Shown: positions 26,276 through 35,719, counted from the stretch's first letter. The stretch: DNA of 64,000 nt from Streptomyces sp. Edi2 (GCF_040253635.1 NZ_JBEJGX010000003.1:2418001-2482000); one strand, 5' to 3'. Notes: a model not told the origin generated them from the sequence alone. Made by a program: numbers and translations.

Positions 26276-26914
26276 ATGAGGATATGGATTCTTGCGGTCA
26301 CGCTGGTGAAGATGGCCATCGGACGACCGGCACACAAGCGCTACCCCGCCGCCCTGACCGGCCATCAAAAGTGGATCGTCTCGCTCGACGCGATCCTCGC
26401 GGAGCGCAGTTGGGGCCATCGCCATCTGGCGCTCTATCCGTTGAAGCGGATCAACCCCATGCAATCCCGTGTGAGCCTGAAGTCCAGCTGGGGCGTCACC
26501 TCGCCCGAGAGTTTCCACTCGACCCTGCAGTGGCTGGCCGCCGAGGGCCATCGGATGCAGATGGCCCCGGCGCTCGGGCGCCCGCCGGTGGCGTGGGACT
26601 TCGGCCGCTACGTCTGGATCGTCCGCGCGGGCTTCGCCGCCGGGTACGTCGACGAGCCGGGTGCCTGGCAGTTGCTGGGCAGTGCCGTGGCGCCCGTGGC
26701 CCAGACCTATCGGTCCTGGCAGCAGTTCGCCGACGACTTCGTGGCCGGGCGGGAGCTGTGGATGCGCTCGGCGGGCAGCGAATGGTCCGGATCGCAGGAG
26801 GAGACCGTCAGCGCGGTTCGGAGCCTGCTGGATCCCGCGAACGGTGAAAGCCCCTGGCAGCAGGTGTCGTGGGAGACGATCTACCAGGCCGACCAGCAGA
26901 TCGGCCGACACTGA
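26276..26914 (+). CDS. DUF1266-type protein
   Basis: About 212 residues from ATG 26276; GTG 26270 is an alternative. The C-terminal half reads WDFGRYVWIVRAGFAAGYVD, EPGAWQLLG and YRSWQQFADDFVAGRELWM, the pattern of DUF1266, a family of unknown function often found near toxin-like or contact-dependent systems. The N-terminal 80 residues include KWIVSLDAILAERSWGHRHL. No signal peptide is convincing. It is convergent with the LacI gene 16 bp away. Confidence 0.72.
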   Translation: MRIWILAVTLVKMAIGRPAHKRYPAALTGHQKWIVSLDAILAERSWGHRHLALYPLKRINPMQSRVSLKSSWGVTSPESFHSTLQWLAAEGHRMQMAPALGRPPVAWDFGRYVWIVRAGFAAGYVDEPGAWQLLGSAVAPVAQTYRSWQQFADDFVAGRELWMRSAGSEWSGSQEETVSAVRSLLDPANGESPWQQVSWETIYQADQQIGRH

Positions 26915-26930
26915 CGGAGTGCTCCGGCCC

Positions 26931-27986
26931 TCACCTCCGCACCGCCCCCGTGGACCCTCGCACCACCAGCTCCGGCTGGAAGACGAACTCGGTGCGGCGG
27001 GGTGGTTCCCGGCGGCCCGCCGCCCGTTCGTGGATCTCCTCGATCAGGGCGCCTACCGCTGCCGTCGCCATCGCCTGGACCGGCTGGCGCACGGTGGTCA
27101 GCGGCGGGTCGGTGAAGGCGATGAGCTGGGAGTCGTCGAAGCCGACGACCGAGAGGTCGGCCGGGACGGCCAGGCCGCGCTGGCGGGCCGCGCGGACGAC
27201 GCCGAGTGCCATCAGGTCGCTGCCGCAGACGATGCCGGTACAGCCGTCGTCGAGCAGCGTGGCGGCGGCCGCATGTCCGCCCTCCACGCTGAACAGGGTG
27301 TGCTGGACGCGCCGTTCGGCCTGCCCCCTCGACAGGCCGAACGACTCGCCCAGCGCCGCCGCGAAGCCCTCGGCCTTGCGGCGGGAAGGCACATAGCGGG
27401 CCGGGCCGACGGCCAGCCCGATCCGCTCGTGCCCCAGCTCGGCCAGGTGGCGCACGGCCATCCGGGCCGCCGCGCCGTCGTCAGGTGAGACGAACGGCGC
27501 GTCGATGTGGTCCTGGTAGCCGTTGATGAGGACGAACGGGACGCCGCGTGCGGCCAGCCGGGCGTAGCGGGACGGGTCGGCGCGGGTGTCGGCGTGCAGT
27601 CCGGAGAGGAAGACGATGCCGGTGACGTCACGTTCCTCCAGTTGCTCGACGAGTTCGTCCTCGGTGGCTCCGCCCGGCATCTGGGTGCACAGCACCGGGG
27701 TGTAGCCGTGGCCCGCCAGCGACTGTTCGATGATCTGGGCGAAGGCGGGGAAGATCGGGTTGGTCAGTTCGGGGATGACCAGGCCGACCAACCCGGCGCT
27801 GCGCCGCCGCAGCCGTACGGGGCGCTCGTAGCCGAGGACGTCGAGCGCGGCGAGCACCCGCCGCCGGGTGCCCGCCGCCACGCCCGCCTTGCCGTTCAGG
27901 ACCCGGCTGACGGTGGCCTCGCTGACCTGCGCCTGGGCGGCGATGTCGGACAGCCGGGGGGTGGCGTGGGTGTCGGGCAGGGTCAT
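26931..27986 (-). CDS. LacI-family regulator, MalR paralogue
   Basis: The 351-residue protein begins MTLPDTHATPRLSDIAAQAQ; its ATG overlaps the stop of the upstream alpha-glucosidase (ATGA). The N-terminal HTH LSDIAAQAQVSEATVSRVLNG and hinge are followed by a periplasmic-binding-like sugar domain: GLVIPELTNPIFPAFAQIIE, LINGYQDHIDAPFVSPDDGA, VGFDDSQLIAFTDPPLTTVR. It is the last gene of malE-malF-malG-aglA-lacI and closely resembles the regulator at 34670. Both probably bind maltodextrin-type inducers and CTTGC/GCAAG operators. Confidence 0.88.
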   Translation of the reverse strand: MTLPDTHATPRLSDIAAQAQVSEATVSRVLNGKAGVAAGTRRRVLAALDVLGYERPVRLRRRSAGLVGLVIPELTNPIFPAFAQIIEQSLAGHGYTPVLCTQMPGGATEDELVEQLEERDVTGIVFLSGLHADTRADPSRYARLAARGVPFVLINGYQDHIDAPFVSPDDGAAARMAVRHLAELGHERIGLAVGPARYVPSRRKAEGFAAALGESFGLSRGQAERRVQHTLFSVEGGHAAAATLLDDGCTGIVCGSDLMALGVVRAARQRGLAVPADLSVVGFDDSQLIAFTDPPLTTVRQPVQAMATAAVGALIEEIHERAAGRREPPRRTEFVFQPELVVRGSTGAVRR

Positions 27987-29596
27987 TCCTCCCACCAGGC
28001 GGCGGTGTCGGCGGGCAGTTCGAAAGCCCCCTCGGGCGTGTGCGGTTCGGCGTCCCCCTCGGACGTGTCCAGTGGGCGGGAGGAGAGCAGCAGCCGCCCC
28101 GGGGCCGGCAGACGGGCCGGGGCCTCGGTGGTGTTGACCGTGCAGACCAGGCCGCCGGGGCGGCGGAAGGCCAGGACGCCGTCGGGGGCGTCCAGCCACT
28201 CGACCGCGTCGCCCGCACCGAGGCCGGGGTGGGCGCGGCGCAGGGTCAGGGCGGTGCGGTAGAGCTCCAGGGTGGAGGCGGGGTCGCCGGTCTGGGCCGC
28301 GACGGTGAGCGGTGCCCAGTCGGCGGGCTGGGGCAGCCAGCTGCCGCCGTCGCCGAAGCCGTAGGGGGCCGCGTCACCGCTCCACGGGAGCGGGACCCGG
28401 CAGCCGTCGCGCAGGCCGTCCTGGCCGGTGGCCCGGAAGAAGGAGGGGTCCTGGCGGACGTCGTCGGGCAGGTCGGTGACCTCGGGCAGGCCCAGTTCCT
28501 CGCCTTGGTAGAGGTAGGCGGAGCCGGGCAGTGCCAGCATCAGGAGGGTGGCGGCGCGGGCGCGGGCGAGGCTGCCGCCGAGGCGGGTGGTGTGGCGGAC
28601 GACGTCGTGGTTGGACAGCACCCAGGTGGTGGGGGCCGCCACCGGGCGCATGGCGTCGAGGGAGGAGTCGATCGCCTCGCGGAGGGCGGCCGCGTCCCAT
28701 TCCGCGTTCAAGTAATGGAAGTTGAAGGCCTGGTGGAGTTCGTCGGGTCGGAGGTAGAGGGCGGTGCGGTCGGCGGTGGGGGTCCAGGCCTCGGCGACCG
28801 CGATCCGTTCGCCGGAGTACTCGTCGAGGACGGTGCGCCAGGAGCGGTAGATGTCGTGGACGCCGTCCTGGTCAAAGAACGGCAGGACCTGGTTGCCCAG
28901 CAGTTTCAGCTGTCCGCCGTGGCCCATGTCGGGCAGTCCCGGGGCCTTGACCAGGCCGTGGGCCACGTCGACCCGGAAGCCGTCCACCCCCAGGTCCAGC
29001 CAGAAGCGCAGGATGGAGCGGAACTCGTCCTGGACGGCGGGGTGGTCCCAGTTGAAGTCGGGCTGTTCGGGGGCGAAGAGGTGGAGGTACCACTCACCGT
29101 CGGCGACCCGGGTCCAGGCCGGGCCGCCGAACAGGGACTCCCAGTCGTTGGGCGGCTCCTCGCCGTTCTCGCCGCGTCCCTTGCGGAAGTGGAAGCGCTC
29201 GCGCAGGACCGAGCCCGGGCCCTCCGCCAGTCCGCGGCGGAACCATTCGTGCTGGTCGGAGCAGTGGTTGGGGACGAGGTCGACGATGATGCGCAGGTCC
29301 AGGGCGTGGGCGTCCCGGATGACGGCCTCGGCGTCGGCCAGGGTGCCGAACATCGGGTCGATGGTGCGGTAGTCGGCGACGTCGTAGCCGGCGTCGGCCT
29401 GCGGGGAGGCGTAGAAGGGGCTGAGCCAGACGGCGTCCACGCCCAGGTCGCGCAGGTACGGCAGCCGGCTGCGGATGCCCGGCAGGTCCCCCATGCCGTC
29501 GCCGTTGCCGTCGGCGAAGCTGCGCGGGTAGACCTGGTAGATCACCGCGTGGCGCCACCAGTCGGCGGCAGGGGTGGTGGTGTGCTGTGAAGTCAT
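27983..29596 (-). CDS. aglA: GH13 alpha-glucosidase
   Basis: This 537-residue cytoplasmic enzyme has a complete GH13 set: IIVDLVPNH, DGFRVDVAHG (nucleophile Asp near 209), IAVAEAW (acid/base Glu near 268) and VLSNHDVVRH (near 330). The QPDFNWDHP and LPGSAYLYQGEELGLPEV blocks fit the oligo-1,6-/alpha-glucosidase subfamily. Its ATG follows the malG stop by 1 nt. It would cleave imported maltose or maltodextrins to glucose. The second copy at 32972 shares long, nearly identical DNA blocks. Confidence 0.92.
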   Translation of the reverse strand: MTSQHTTTPAADWWRHAVIYQVYPRSFADGNGDGMGDLPGIRSRLPYLRDLGVDAVWLSPFYASPQADAGYDVADYRTIDPMFGTLADAEAVIRDAHALDLRIIVDLVPNHCSDQHEWFRRGLAEGPGSVLRERFHFRKGRGENGEEPPNDWESLFGGPAWTRVADGEWYLHLFAPEQPDFNWDHPAVQDEFRSILRFWLDLGVDGFRVDVAHGLVKAPGLPDMGHGGQLKLLGNQVLPFFDQDGVHDIYRSWRTVLDEYSGERIAVAEAWTPTADRTALYLRPDELHQAFNFHYLNAEWDAAALREAIDSSLDAMRPVAAPTTWVLSNHDVVRHTTRLGGSLARARAATLLMLALPGSAYLYQGEELGLPEVTDLPDDVRQDPSFFRATGQDGLRDGCRVPLPWSGDAAPYGFGDGGSWLPQPADWAPLTVAAQTGDPASTLELYRTALTLRRAHPGLGAGDAVEWLDAPDGVLAFRRPGGLVCTVNTTEAPARLPAPGRLLLSSRPLDTSEGDAEPHTPEGAFELPADTAAWWEE

Positions 29597-29597
29597 C

Positions 29598-30533
29598 TCA
29601 ACCCTTGGTGGTGCCGGCGGTCAGTCCGGCGACGAGGTGGCGCTGGGCGAAGGCGAAGACGAGCGCGGCCGGCACGGCGATGATCACGGCGGCGGCGGTC
29701 ATCGAGCCCCAGTCGTTGGTGTACTGGTTGACGAAGGTCTGCAGGCCGCCGGCGAGCGTCAGGTTCTCCTCGCCGGTCATGAAGGCGGAGGCGTAGGCGA
29801 CCTCGGCCCAGGCGGTGACGAAGGTGTAGAAGCCGGTGACGGCCAGGCCCGGTCGGGCGAGCGGCAGGACCAGGCGCCAGAAGGTGCCGAAGGGGTTGAG
29901 GCCGTCGACCCGTCCGGACTCGTCGATCTCCACCGGGATGGTGTCGAAGTAGCCCTTCATCATCCAGGCGCAGAAGGGGACGGCGATGGTCAGGTAGGTG
30001 ATGACCAGGCCGGCCGGCTGGTTGAGCAGGCCCAGGCTCGCCAGCAGGTTGTACAGCGGCACGATCAGCACCGCGACCGGGAACATCTGCGTGATCAGCA
30101 GCAGCCACATCAGCGGGCGCATCCCGGGGAAGCGGAAGCGGCTGACGGCGTAGCCGGTGGTGGCGGCGATGAAGACACCCAGGACGGTGGTCAGCCCGAC
30201 GATGATCACGGAGTTCGTGAACCAGGTCAGGAACTCGGTGCCGGCCAGGACATGGGTGTAGTTGGCGAGGGTGAAGTGGGTGACGACGCTGGTGGAGAAG
30301 GCGTCGTTGGTGGGTTTGAAGGAGGTCACCAGCAGCCAGAGCGGCGGGAAGACGGCGACGACCGCGGCGACGGCGAGGGCCGCGTGCAGGCCGACGGACG
30401 CCGGGCGGGACCGTTCGTTGCGCCTGCGGGCCGTGCGCGCCGGAGTCGTACGCGCCGTGCCGGTGGACGTCGTGCCCGTACGTGTCGTGCCCGTACGTGT
30501 CGTACGCGTACGGGTCGTGCTCGTGGGGGTCAT
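29598..30533 (-). CDS. malG: maltose/maltodextrin ABC transporter permease, MalG type
   Basis: The protein has 311 residues from ATG 30533; the GTG at 30539 overlaps the malF stop as GTGA and is an alternative. A Thr/Arg repeat arm (residues 1-30) precedes six membrane helices. The EAA loop reads IPVEIDESGRVDGLNPFGTFWRLVLPLARPG, with the conserved Gly, and NSVIIVGLTTVLGVFIAATTGYA is the MalG-type core. It pairs with MalF and MalE. The ATPase is not encoded here; streptomycetes usually share MsiK. Confidence 0.92.
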   Translation of the reverse strand: MTPTSTTRTRTTRTGTTRTGTTSTGTARTTPARTARRRNERSRPASVGLHAALAVAAVVAVFPPLWLLVTSFKPTNDAFSTSVVTHFTLANYTHVLAGTEFLTWFTNSVIIVGLTTVLGVFIAATTGYAVSRFRFPGMRPLMWLLLITQMFPVAVLIVPLYNLLASLGLLNQPAGLVITYLTIAVPFCAWMMKGYFDTIPVEIDESGRVDGLNPFGTFWRLVLPLARPGLAVTGFYTFVTAWAEVAYASAFMTGEENLTLAGGLQTFVNQYTNDWGSMTAAAVIIAVPAALVFAFAQRHLVAGLTAGTTKG

Positions 30534-30535
30534 GG

Positions 30536-31471
30536 TCACCACACCTCTCCCTGCTTGCGCAGCGCCCGGCGGTAGACCACCGCGACGGCCGAGAGCAGGA
30601 CCAGGATCAGGACGCCCCAGGCCGCGGACTCGGAGAAGTTGCGGGGGCTGTCGAGGAAGGAGAGCCGGTAGGCGTAGGTCACCAGGATCTCGGTGGCGTC
30701 GCCGGGGCCGCCCCGGGTCAGCAGGAAGATCACCGGGAACATGTTGAAGGTCCAGATGGTGGAGAGCAGGATCACCGTGCTGCTGACGGCGCGCAGGCCG
30801 GGGACGGTGATGTTGCGGAACCGCTGCCAGGCGCCCGCGCCGTCCATCTCGGCGGCCTCGTACAGCTCGCCGGGGATGGACTGCAGTCCGCCGAGCAGCG
30901 CGACCAGCATGAAGGGCACGCCCAGCCAGACGTTGACGGCGATGACCGAGAGCTTGGCCCAGGTCGGGTCGTTGAGCCACGGGACCGCGTCGATGCCGCC
31001 GCCGGCCAGCAGCTTGTTGAGGATGCCGTTCTTCTCGTTGTAGAGCATCCGCCAGGTGAAGACCGAGATGAAGGCGGGGATGGCCCACGGCAGGATCAGC
31101 GCGAGGCGGTAGAAGGTGCGGCCGCGCAGCGTGCGGTTGAGCATGTTGGCCAGGGCGAGGCCGATCAGGAAGGTCAGCGAGACACAGCCGACGGTCCATA
31201 CGACGGTCCAGCCGAGGCGGTCCCAGAAGACGCCGTCGCTCAGCACCGCCTTGTAGTTGTCCAGGCCGGTGAACTTGTAGGTGGCGGGGAGGTGGTTGAC
31301 GCCGATGTTCCGCTCGACGTTGGCCTCGTTGGCGTCGGTGAGCGAGAGGAAGACGCCGCGCACCAGCGGATAGCCGATGATCACCCCGATGACGAGTACC
31401 ACCGGGGCGACCATCGTCCATGCGTACCAGTGGGTGCCCAGCGCCCGGCGCACCCGTACAGCGAAGGTCAC
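30536..31471 (-). CDS. malF: maltose/maltodextrin ABC transporter permease, MalF type
   Basis: The 311-residue protein has six hydrophobic helices. The EAA loop reads IPGELYEAAEMDGAGAWQRFRNITVPGL. The ATG overlaps the malE stop by ATGA. YPLVRGVFLSLTDAN after the first helix and the long outer loop with FTGLDNYKAVL are typical of sugar ABC permeases of this class. Confidence 0.92.
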   Translation of the reverse strand: MTFAVRVRRALGTHWYAWTMVAPVVLVIGVIIGYPLVRGVFLSLTDANEANVERNIGVNHLPATYKFTGLDNYKAVLSDGVFWDRLGWTVVWTVGCVSLTFLIGLALANMLNRTLRGRTFYRLALILPWAIPAFISVFTWRMLYNEKNGILNKLLAGGGIDAVPWLNDPTWAKLSVIAVNVWLGVPFMLVALLGGLQSIPGELYEAAEMDGAGAWQRFRNITVPGLRAVSSTVILLSTIWTFNMFPVIFLLTRGGPGDATEILVTYAYRLSFLDSPRNFSESAAWGVLILVLLSAVAVVYRRALRKQGEVW

Positions 31472-32745
31472 TTGTAGTCCTTGAGCAGCTTCCGGTAGGC
31501 GTCGCCGGCCGCCTTGGCGGCCTGCTCGGGCGAGGAGGCGCCGGTGAGCACCTTGTTCATCTGGACCTTGACCGGCTCGAAGAGCGAGTTGCCCTCGGCG
31601 ATCCAGGGGCGCTGGACGGCACCGTCGACGGCGGGCTTGAAGAACTGGACCATCTCGTTGTTCTTGACGGCCGGCACCTCATACACGGACTTACGGGTGG
31701 GCAGCAGGCTCAGCTTCTCGTTGGTCTGCTGCTGGACCGTGGCCGAGCTCATGTACTTGACGAAGGCGTAGGAAGCCTGGAGGTTCTTGCTGCCGGCGTA
31801 GACGGAGAGGTTCCAGCCGCCCTGCGGGGAGCCCTGGGCGGTGCTGCCGCCGGGGACGGGGGCGACGCCGAGGTTCTTCTTGTCCTTGAACGCCTTGCCG
31901 GCGCGGGCGCCCTCGATGTCCCAGGGGCCGTCGACCGCCATCGCGACGGTGCCGTCCTTGAGGGCCTTGAGCTGGTTCTCCTGGCCGTCGGTGGCATCGG
32001 TGACGGCGGCCTTGGAGTCGACCAGGCTCTTGATGGTCTTGAAGGCCTTGACGCCGGCGCCGTCGTCGATCTCCACGACCTTGTCGCGGGCGTTGACCAT
32101 GTCGCCGCCCTCGCCGTAGAGGTAGGGCAGGAACCAGTAAGGGTCGTCACCACGCAGGTAGAGGGCGGTGGCGCCGGTCTTCGCCTTGATCTTCTTGGCG
32201 GCGGTGGCCAGTTCGGCGAAGGACTTGGGCACCTCGACGCCGGCGTCCTTGAGGAGCTTCTTGTTGTAGAAGAGGCCCAGGGTGTCGATGACCTGGGGCG
32301 CGGCGTAGGTCTTGCCCTTGAACTTCGTCGAGCCGACGGCCTGCGGGAGGTAGTCGTCGGTCTTGTCGAGGGCGGGGGTGCCGTCGAGGGGCGCGAGGTA
32401 GCCGAGGTTGGCGAAGTCGGCGGTCCAGGCGACCTCGGTGCGCATCACGTCGGGGGCGCCGGAGTTGCCGCCGGCCGCGTTCTTGAACTTGGCGTTGGCG
32501 TCGCCGAACGGCACGTTCACATACTTGACGTGGACCTTCGGGTGCTCTTTCTGGAAACCTTCGGCAAGCTTGCGGTACGTCGCCTTCTCGGCGTCGTTGG
32601 AGGTGTCCCAGAAGGTAACGGTTCCGGACAGTTCGCCCCCGCTGCTGCCGTCACTGCCGCCGTCACCTCCGCCGCACGCCGTCGCCGCCAGTGCCAGGCC
32701 CGCTACCAGCGCGGTGGCCGTTGCGCCCCGTATGCCACGCCGCAT
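31468..32745 (-). CDS. malE: maltose/maltodextrin-binding lipoprotein
   Basis: The 425-residue protein carries a lipobox LAATAC with Cys24 and a Gly/Ser linker after it, so it is anchored outside the membrane. The family-1 solute-binding fold is shown by VTFWDTSNDAEKATYRKLAE, FKGKTYAAPQVIDTLGLFYN, KDGTVAMAVDGPWDIEGAR and the C-terminal QRPWIAEGNSLFEPVKVQMN. ATG 32745 has AAGGAG 5 nt upstream. It leads the malEFG-aglA-lacI operon. A CTTGC/GCAAG palindrome lies 71 bp upstream. Confidence 0.93.
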   Translation of the reverse strand: MRRGIRGATATALVAGLALAATACGGGDGGSDGSSGGELSGTVTFWDTSNDAEKATYRKLAEGFQKEHPKVHVKYVNVPFGDANAKFKNAAGGNSGAPDVMRTEVAWTADFANLGYLAPLDGTPALDKTDDYLPQAVGSTKFKGKTYAAPQVIDTLGLFYNKKLLKDAGVEVPKSFAELATAAKKIKAKTGATALYLRGDDPYWFLPYLYGEGGDMVNARDKVVEIDDGAGVKAFKTIKSLVDSKAAVTDATDGQENQLKALKDGTVAMAVDGPWDIEGARAGKAFKDKKNLGVAPVPGGSTAQGSPQGGWNLSVYAGSKNLQASYAFVKYMSSATVQQQTNEKLSLLPTRKSVYEVPAVKNNEMVQFFKPAVDGAVQRPWIAEGNSLFEPVKVQMNKVLTGASSPEQAAKAAGDAYRKLLKDYK

Positions 32746-32815
32746 GTGAACTCCTTAGGGAAATGCCTCAGATGGCGGTCAGGAACGTAACAGCGCGGAA
32801 AACAAACCGAAAGAC

Positions 32816-32836
32816 CTTGCGGCAAATTTCTGCAAG
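32816..32836. promoter_or_regulatory. MalR-type operator between malE and aglA2
   Basis: A 21-bp imperfect palindrome begins CTTGC and ends GCAAG, with AAATTT near the centre. LacI proteins bind such even palindromes. It lies in the 226-bp divergent promoter region of malE (minus) and the second alpha-glucosidase gene (plus), so one site could govern both operons. Confidence 0.7.
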
Positions 32837-32971
32837 ACTGCGGGAACGAAGTGCAACGAGTTGGCTGGAAGGGGACCCTCCCGGCGTCCCCGGCACCGTC
32901 ACCCCGCGCCCGCCCGAGCGTTGATTCCTTGAAGGCACACCGACGCCTCTTGACCTCGACAGGGACGGCAG

Positions 32972-34645
32972 ATGACCCAGGAGCTCACTTCCCCCAGCCC
33001 CGCCCCCCAGGCCCCCGGACCGGGCCGAGGTCCTGGATGGTGGCGCGACGCCGTCATCTACCAGGTGTACGTCCGCTCCTTCGCCGACAGCGACGGCGAC
33101 GGCATCGGCGATCTGCGCGGGGTCCGCGAGCGGCTGCCCTACCTCAGGGACCTGGGAGTGGACGCCGTCTGGCTCACCCCCTTCTACGCCTCACCGCAGG
33201 CCGACGGCGGCTACGACGTCGCCGACTACCGCGCCGTCGACCCGCTCTTCGGCACCCTCCAGGACGCCGACGGCCTGATCCGCGCCGCCCACGACCTGGG
33301 CCTGCGGGTGATCGTCGACATCGTCCCCAACCACACCTCCGACCGGCACCCGTGGTTCCGGGACCCGGAGCTGGCCCGGCAGCGCTACCTCTTCCGCCCC
33401 GGCAAGGGCGAGGGCGGCGAACTCCCGCCCAACGACTGGGAGTCGGTCTTCGGCGGCCCGGCCTGGACCCGCACCGGCCGGGGCGACTGGTACCTGCACC
33501 TCTTCGCCCCCGAGCAGCCCGATCTGAACTGGGAGAACCCGGAGGTGCACGCCGAATTCGAGGCCATCATGCGCTTCTGGCTCGACCTCGGGGTGGACGG
33601 CTTCCGGGTCGATGTCGCGCACGGCATGATCAAGGCCCCGGGCCTGCCGGACATCGGCCACGGCGCCCAGGCCCAGCTCATCGGCAGCCAGGTCCTGCCG
33701 TTCTTCGACCAGGACGGCGTGCACGCCATCCACCGCGCCTGGCGCCGGCTGCTGGACGGCTACGGCGACGCCCGCGGCAAGCAGGTCATCGGCGTCGCCG
33801 AGGCCTGGGCCCCCACCCCGGAACGCCTCGCCCTGTACGTACGCCCCGACGAACTCCACCAAGCCTTCAACTTCCAGTTCCTGAACGCCGCTTGGCAGGC
33901 CGACGCGCTGCGCTCGGTGATCGACGCCTCGCTCGCCGCCACCGCCTCGGTCGGCGCCCCCACCACCTGGGTGCTGTCCAACCACGACGTCGTACGCCAC
34001 ACCACCCGCCTCGGCGGCAGCCTCGCCCGCGCCCGCGCCGCCACCCTCCTGATGCTGGCACTGCCCGGCTCCGCCTACCTCTACCAAGGCGAGGAACTGG
34101 GCCTGCCCGAGGTCACCGACCTGCCCGACGACGTCCGCCAGGACCCGGCGTTCTTCCGCGGCGGCCGGGCGACCGGCGCGGCAGGCCCCGGCACCGACAC
34201 CGAATCCGCCCCGGACGGCGTCGCCTCCACCAGCGGCCAGGACGGCTTCCGCGACGGCTGCCGGGTGCCGCTGCCCTGGTCCGGCGAGGCGCCGCCGTAC
34301 GGCTTCGGGCCCGGCGGCAGCTGGCTGCCGCAGCCCGCCGACTGGGGCGGCCTCACCGTCGCGGCCCAGACCGGCGACCCCGCCTCCACCCTGGAGCTCT
34401 ACCGCGCCGCCCTCGGCCTGCGGCGCCGGCTGCCGGGACTGGGCGACGGCCCGATGACCTGGGCGCCGGCCCCCGACGGGGTGCTCGCCTTCACCCGCCC
34501 CGGCGTGCTGTGCACCGTCAACACCCTGGGGCACGACACCGAACTCCCGACGCCCGGAACACCGCTGCTCGCCAGCGCCCCGGTGACCGTCGACGGCGCA
34601 GCCGTACGGCTCCCGGGGGACAGCTGCACCTGGTGGGCAATCTGA
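32972..34645 (+). CDS. second GH13 alpha-glucosidase
   Basis: The protein has 557 residues. Motifs are the same as in the copy at 27983: VIVDIVPNH, DGFRVDVAHG (near 213), IGVAEAW (near 276) and LSNHDVVRH (near 338). It carries an extra segment of about 22 residues after RQDPAFFR, rich in Gly/Ala/Thr. The DNA for HDVVRHTTRLGGSLARARAA through LPDDVRQDP is nearly identical in both genes, which suggests gene conversion. It is followed 24 bp later by malR. The gene probably arose by duplication of an aglA-lacI pair around malEFG. Confidence 0.9.
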   Translation: MTQELTSPSPAPQAPGPGRGPGWWRDAVIYQVYVRSFADSDGDGIGDLRGVRERLPYLRDLGVDAVWLTPFYASPQADGGYDVADYRAVDPLFGTLQDADGLIRAAHDLGLRVIVDIVPNHTSDRHPWFRDPELARQRYLFRPGKGEGGELPPNDWESVFGGPAWTRTGRGDWYLHLFAPEQPDLNWENPEVHAEFEAIMRFWLDLGVDGFRVDVAHGMIKAPGLPDIGHGAQAQLIGSQVLPFFDQDGVHAIHRAWRRLLDGYGDARGKQVIGVAEAWAPTPERLALYVRPDELHQAFNFQFLNAAWQADALRSVIDASLAATASVGAPTTWVLSNHDVVRHTTRLGGSLARARAATLLMLALPGSAYLYQGEELGLPEVTDLPDDVRQDPAFFRGGRATGAAGPGTDTESAPDGVASTSGQDGFRDGCRVPLPWSGEAPPYGFGPGGSWLPQPADWGGLTVAAQTGDPASTLELYRAALGLRRRLPGLGDGPMTWAPAPDGVLAFTRPGVLCTVNTLGHDTELPTPGTPLLASAPVTVDGAAVRLPGDSCTWWAI

Positions 34646-34669
34646 CAGCAGACCGGTACAGTCCCACCC

Positions 34670-35719
34670 ATGACCGCCCGGCTCTCCGATATCGCAGCAC
34701 AGGCGGGTGTCAGCGAGGCCACCGTCAGCCGGGTTCTCAACGGTAAGCCCGGTGTCTCCGCCACCACCCGCCAGTCCGTGCTCGCCGCCCTCGACGTGCT
34801 GGGCTACGAGCGTCCGGTGCGGCTGCGGCAGCGCAGCGCCGGGCTGGTCGGGCTGATCACCCCGGAGCTGGAGAACCCGATCTTCCCGGCCTTCGCGCAG
34901 GTCATCGGGCAGGCCCTGACCCGCCAGGGCTATACGCCGGTCCTGGCGACGCAGACGCCGGGCGGCTCCACGGAGGACGAGCTGACCGAGATGCTGGTCG
35001 ACCGCGGGGTGGCCGGCATCATCTTCGTCTCCGGGCTGCACGCCGACACCTCCGCCGATATGCAGCGCTACGAGCAGCTGCGCGGCCAGGGCGTGCCGTT
35101 CGTCCTCATCAACGGCTTCTCCGACAAGGTGCAGGCGCCCTTCGTCTCCCCCGACGACCGGGCCGCGGTGGATCTTGCGGTCACCCACCTCGGCGCGCTC
35201 GGCCACCGGCGGATCGGGCTGGCGCTCGGCCCCAAGCGCTTCGTGCCCGTGCAGCGCAAGATCGAGGGCTTTGTGCGCGCCATGCAGGAGCGGTTGCAGA
35301 CCGGCCCGGCCGAAGCGGAGCCGTTCATCCAGCACTCCCTCTACACACTGGAGGGCGGCCAGGCCGCGGCGGGCGCGCTGATCGAGCGGGGCGCCACGGC
35401 CCTCGTCTGCGCCAGCGACATGATGGCGCTCGGCGCGATCCGCGCGGCCCGGCAGCGCGGCCTCGACGTCCCGCGCGAGATCTCCGTGGTCGGCTTCGAC
35501 GACTCCCCGCTCATCGCCTTCACCGATCCGCCGCTGACCACGATCCGGCAGCCGGTCACGGCCATGGGGCAGGCGGCCGTGCGCGCGCTGCTGGAGGAGA
35601 TCGGCGGCACCCCGGCCCCACACAGCGAGTTCGTCTTCCTCCCCGAGCTGGTGGTGCGCGGCTCGACCGCCTCGGCCCCGAAACCGGCCAGGATCCCGAA
35701 GCCGCTGCGGACTCCCTGA
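34670..35719 (+). CDS. malR: LacI-family maltose regulator
   Basis: This 349-residue protein has the HTH LSDIAAQAGVSEATVSRVLNG and the sugar-binding core GLITPELENPIFPAFAQVIG, INGFSDKVQAPFVSPDD, VGFDDSPLIAFTDPPLTTIR. The position divergent from malE across one glucosidase gene, together with glnE nearby, agrees with the S. coelicolor malR locus as I remember it. It is therefore the likelier true MalR, with the copy at 26931 a paralogue. The expected role is repression of mal genes and release by maltodextrins. Confidence 0.88.
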   Translation: MTARLSDIAAQAGVSEATVSRVLNGKPGVSATTRQSVLAALDVLGYERPVRLRQRSAGLVGLITPELENPIFPAFAQVIGQALTRQGYTPVLATQTPGGSTEDELTEMLVDRGVAGIIFVSGLHADTSADMQRYEQLRGQGVPFVLINGFSDKVQAPFVSPDDRAAVDLAVTHLGALGHRRIGLALGPKRFVPVQRKIEGFVRAMQERLQTGPAEAEPFIQHSLYTLEGGQAAAGALIERGATALVCASDMMALGAIRAARQRGLDVPREISVVGFDDSPLIAFTDPPLTTIRQPVTAMGQAAVRALLEEIGGTPAPHSEFVFLPELVVRGSTASAPKPARIPKPLRTP

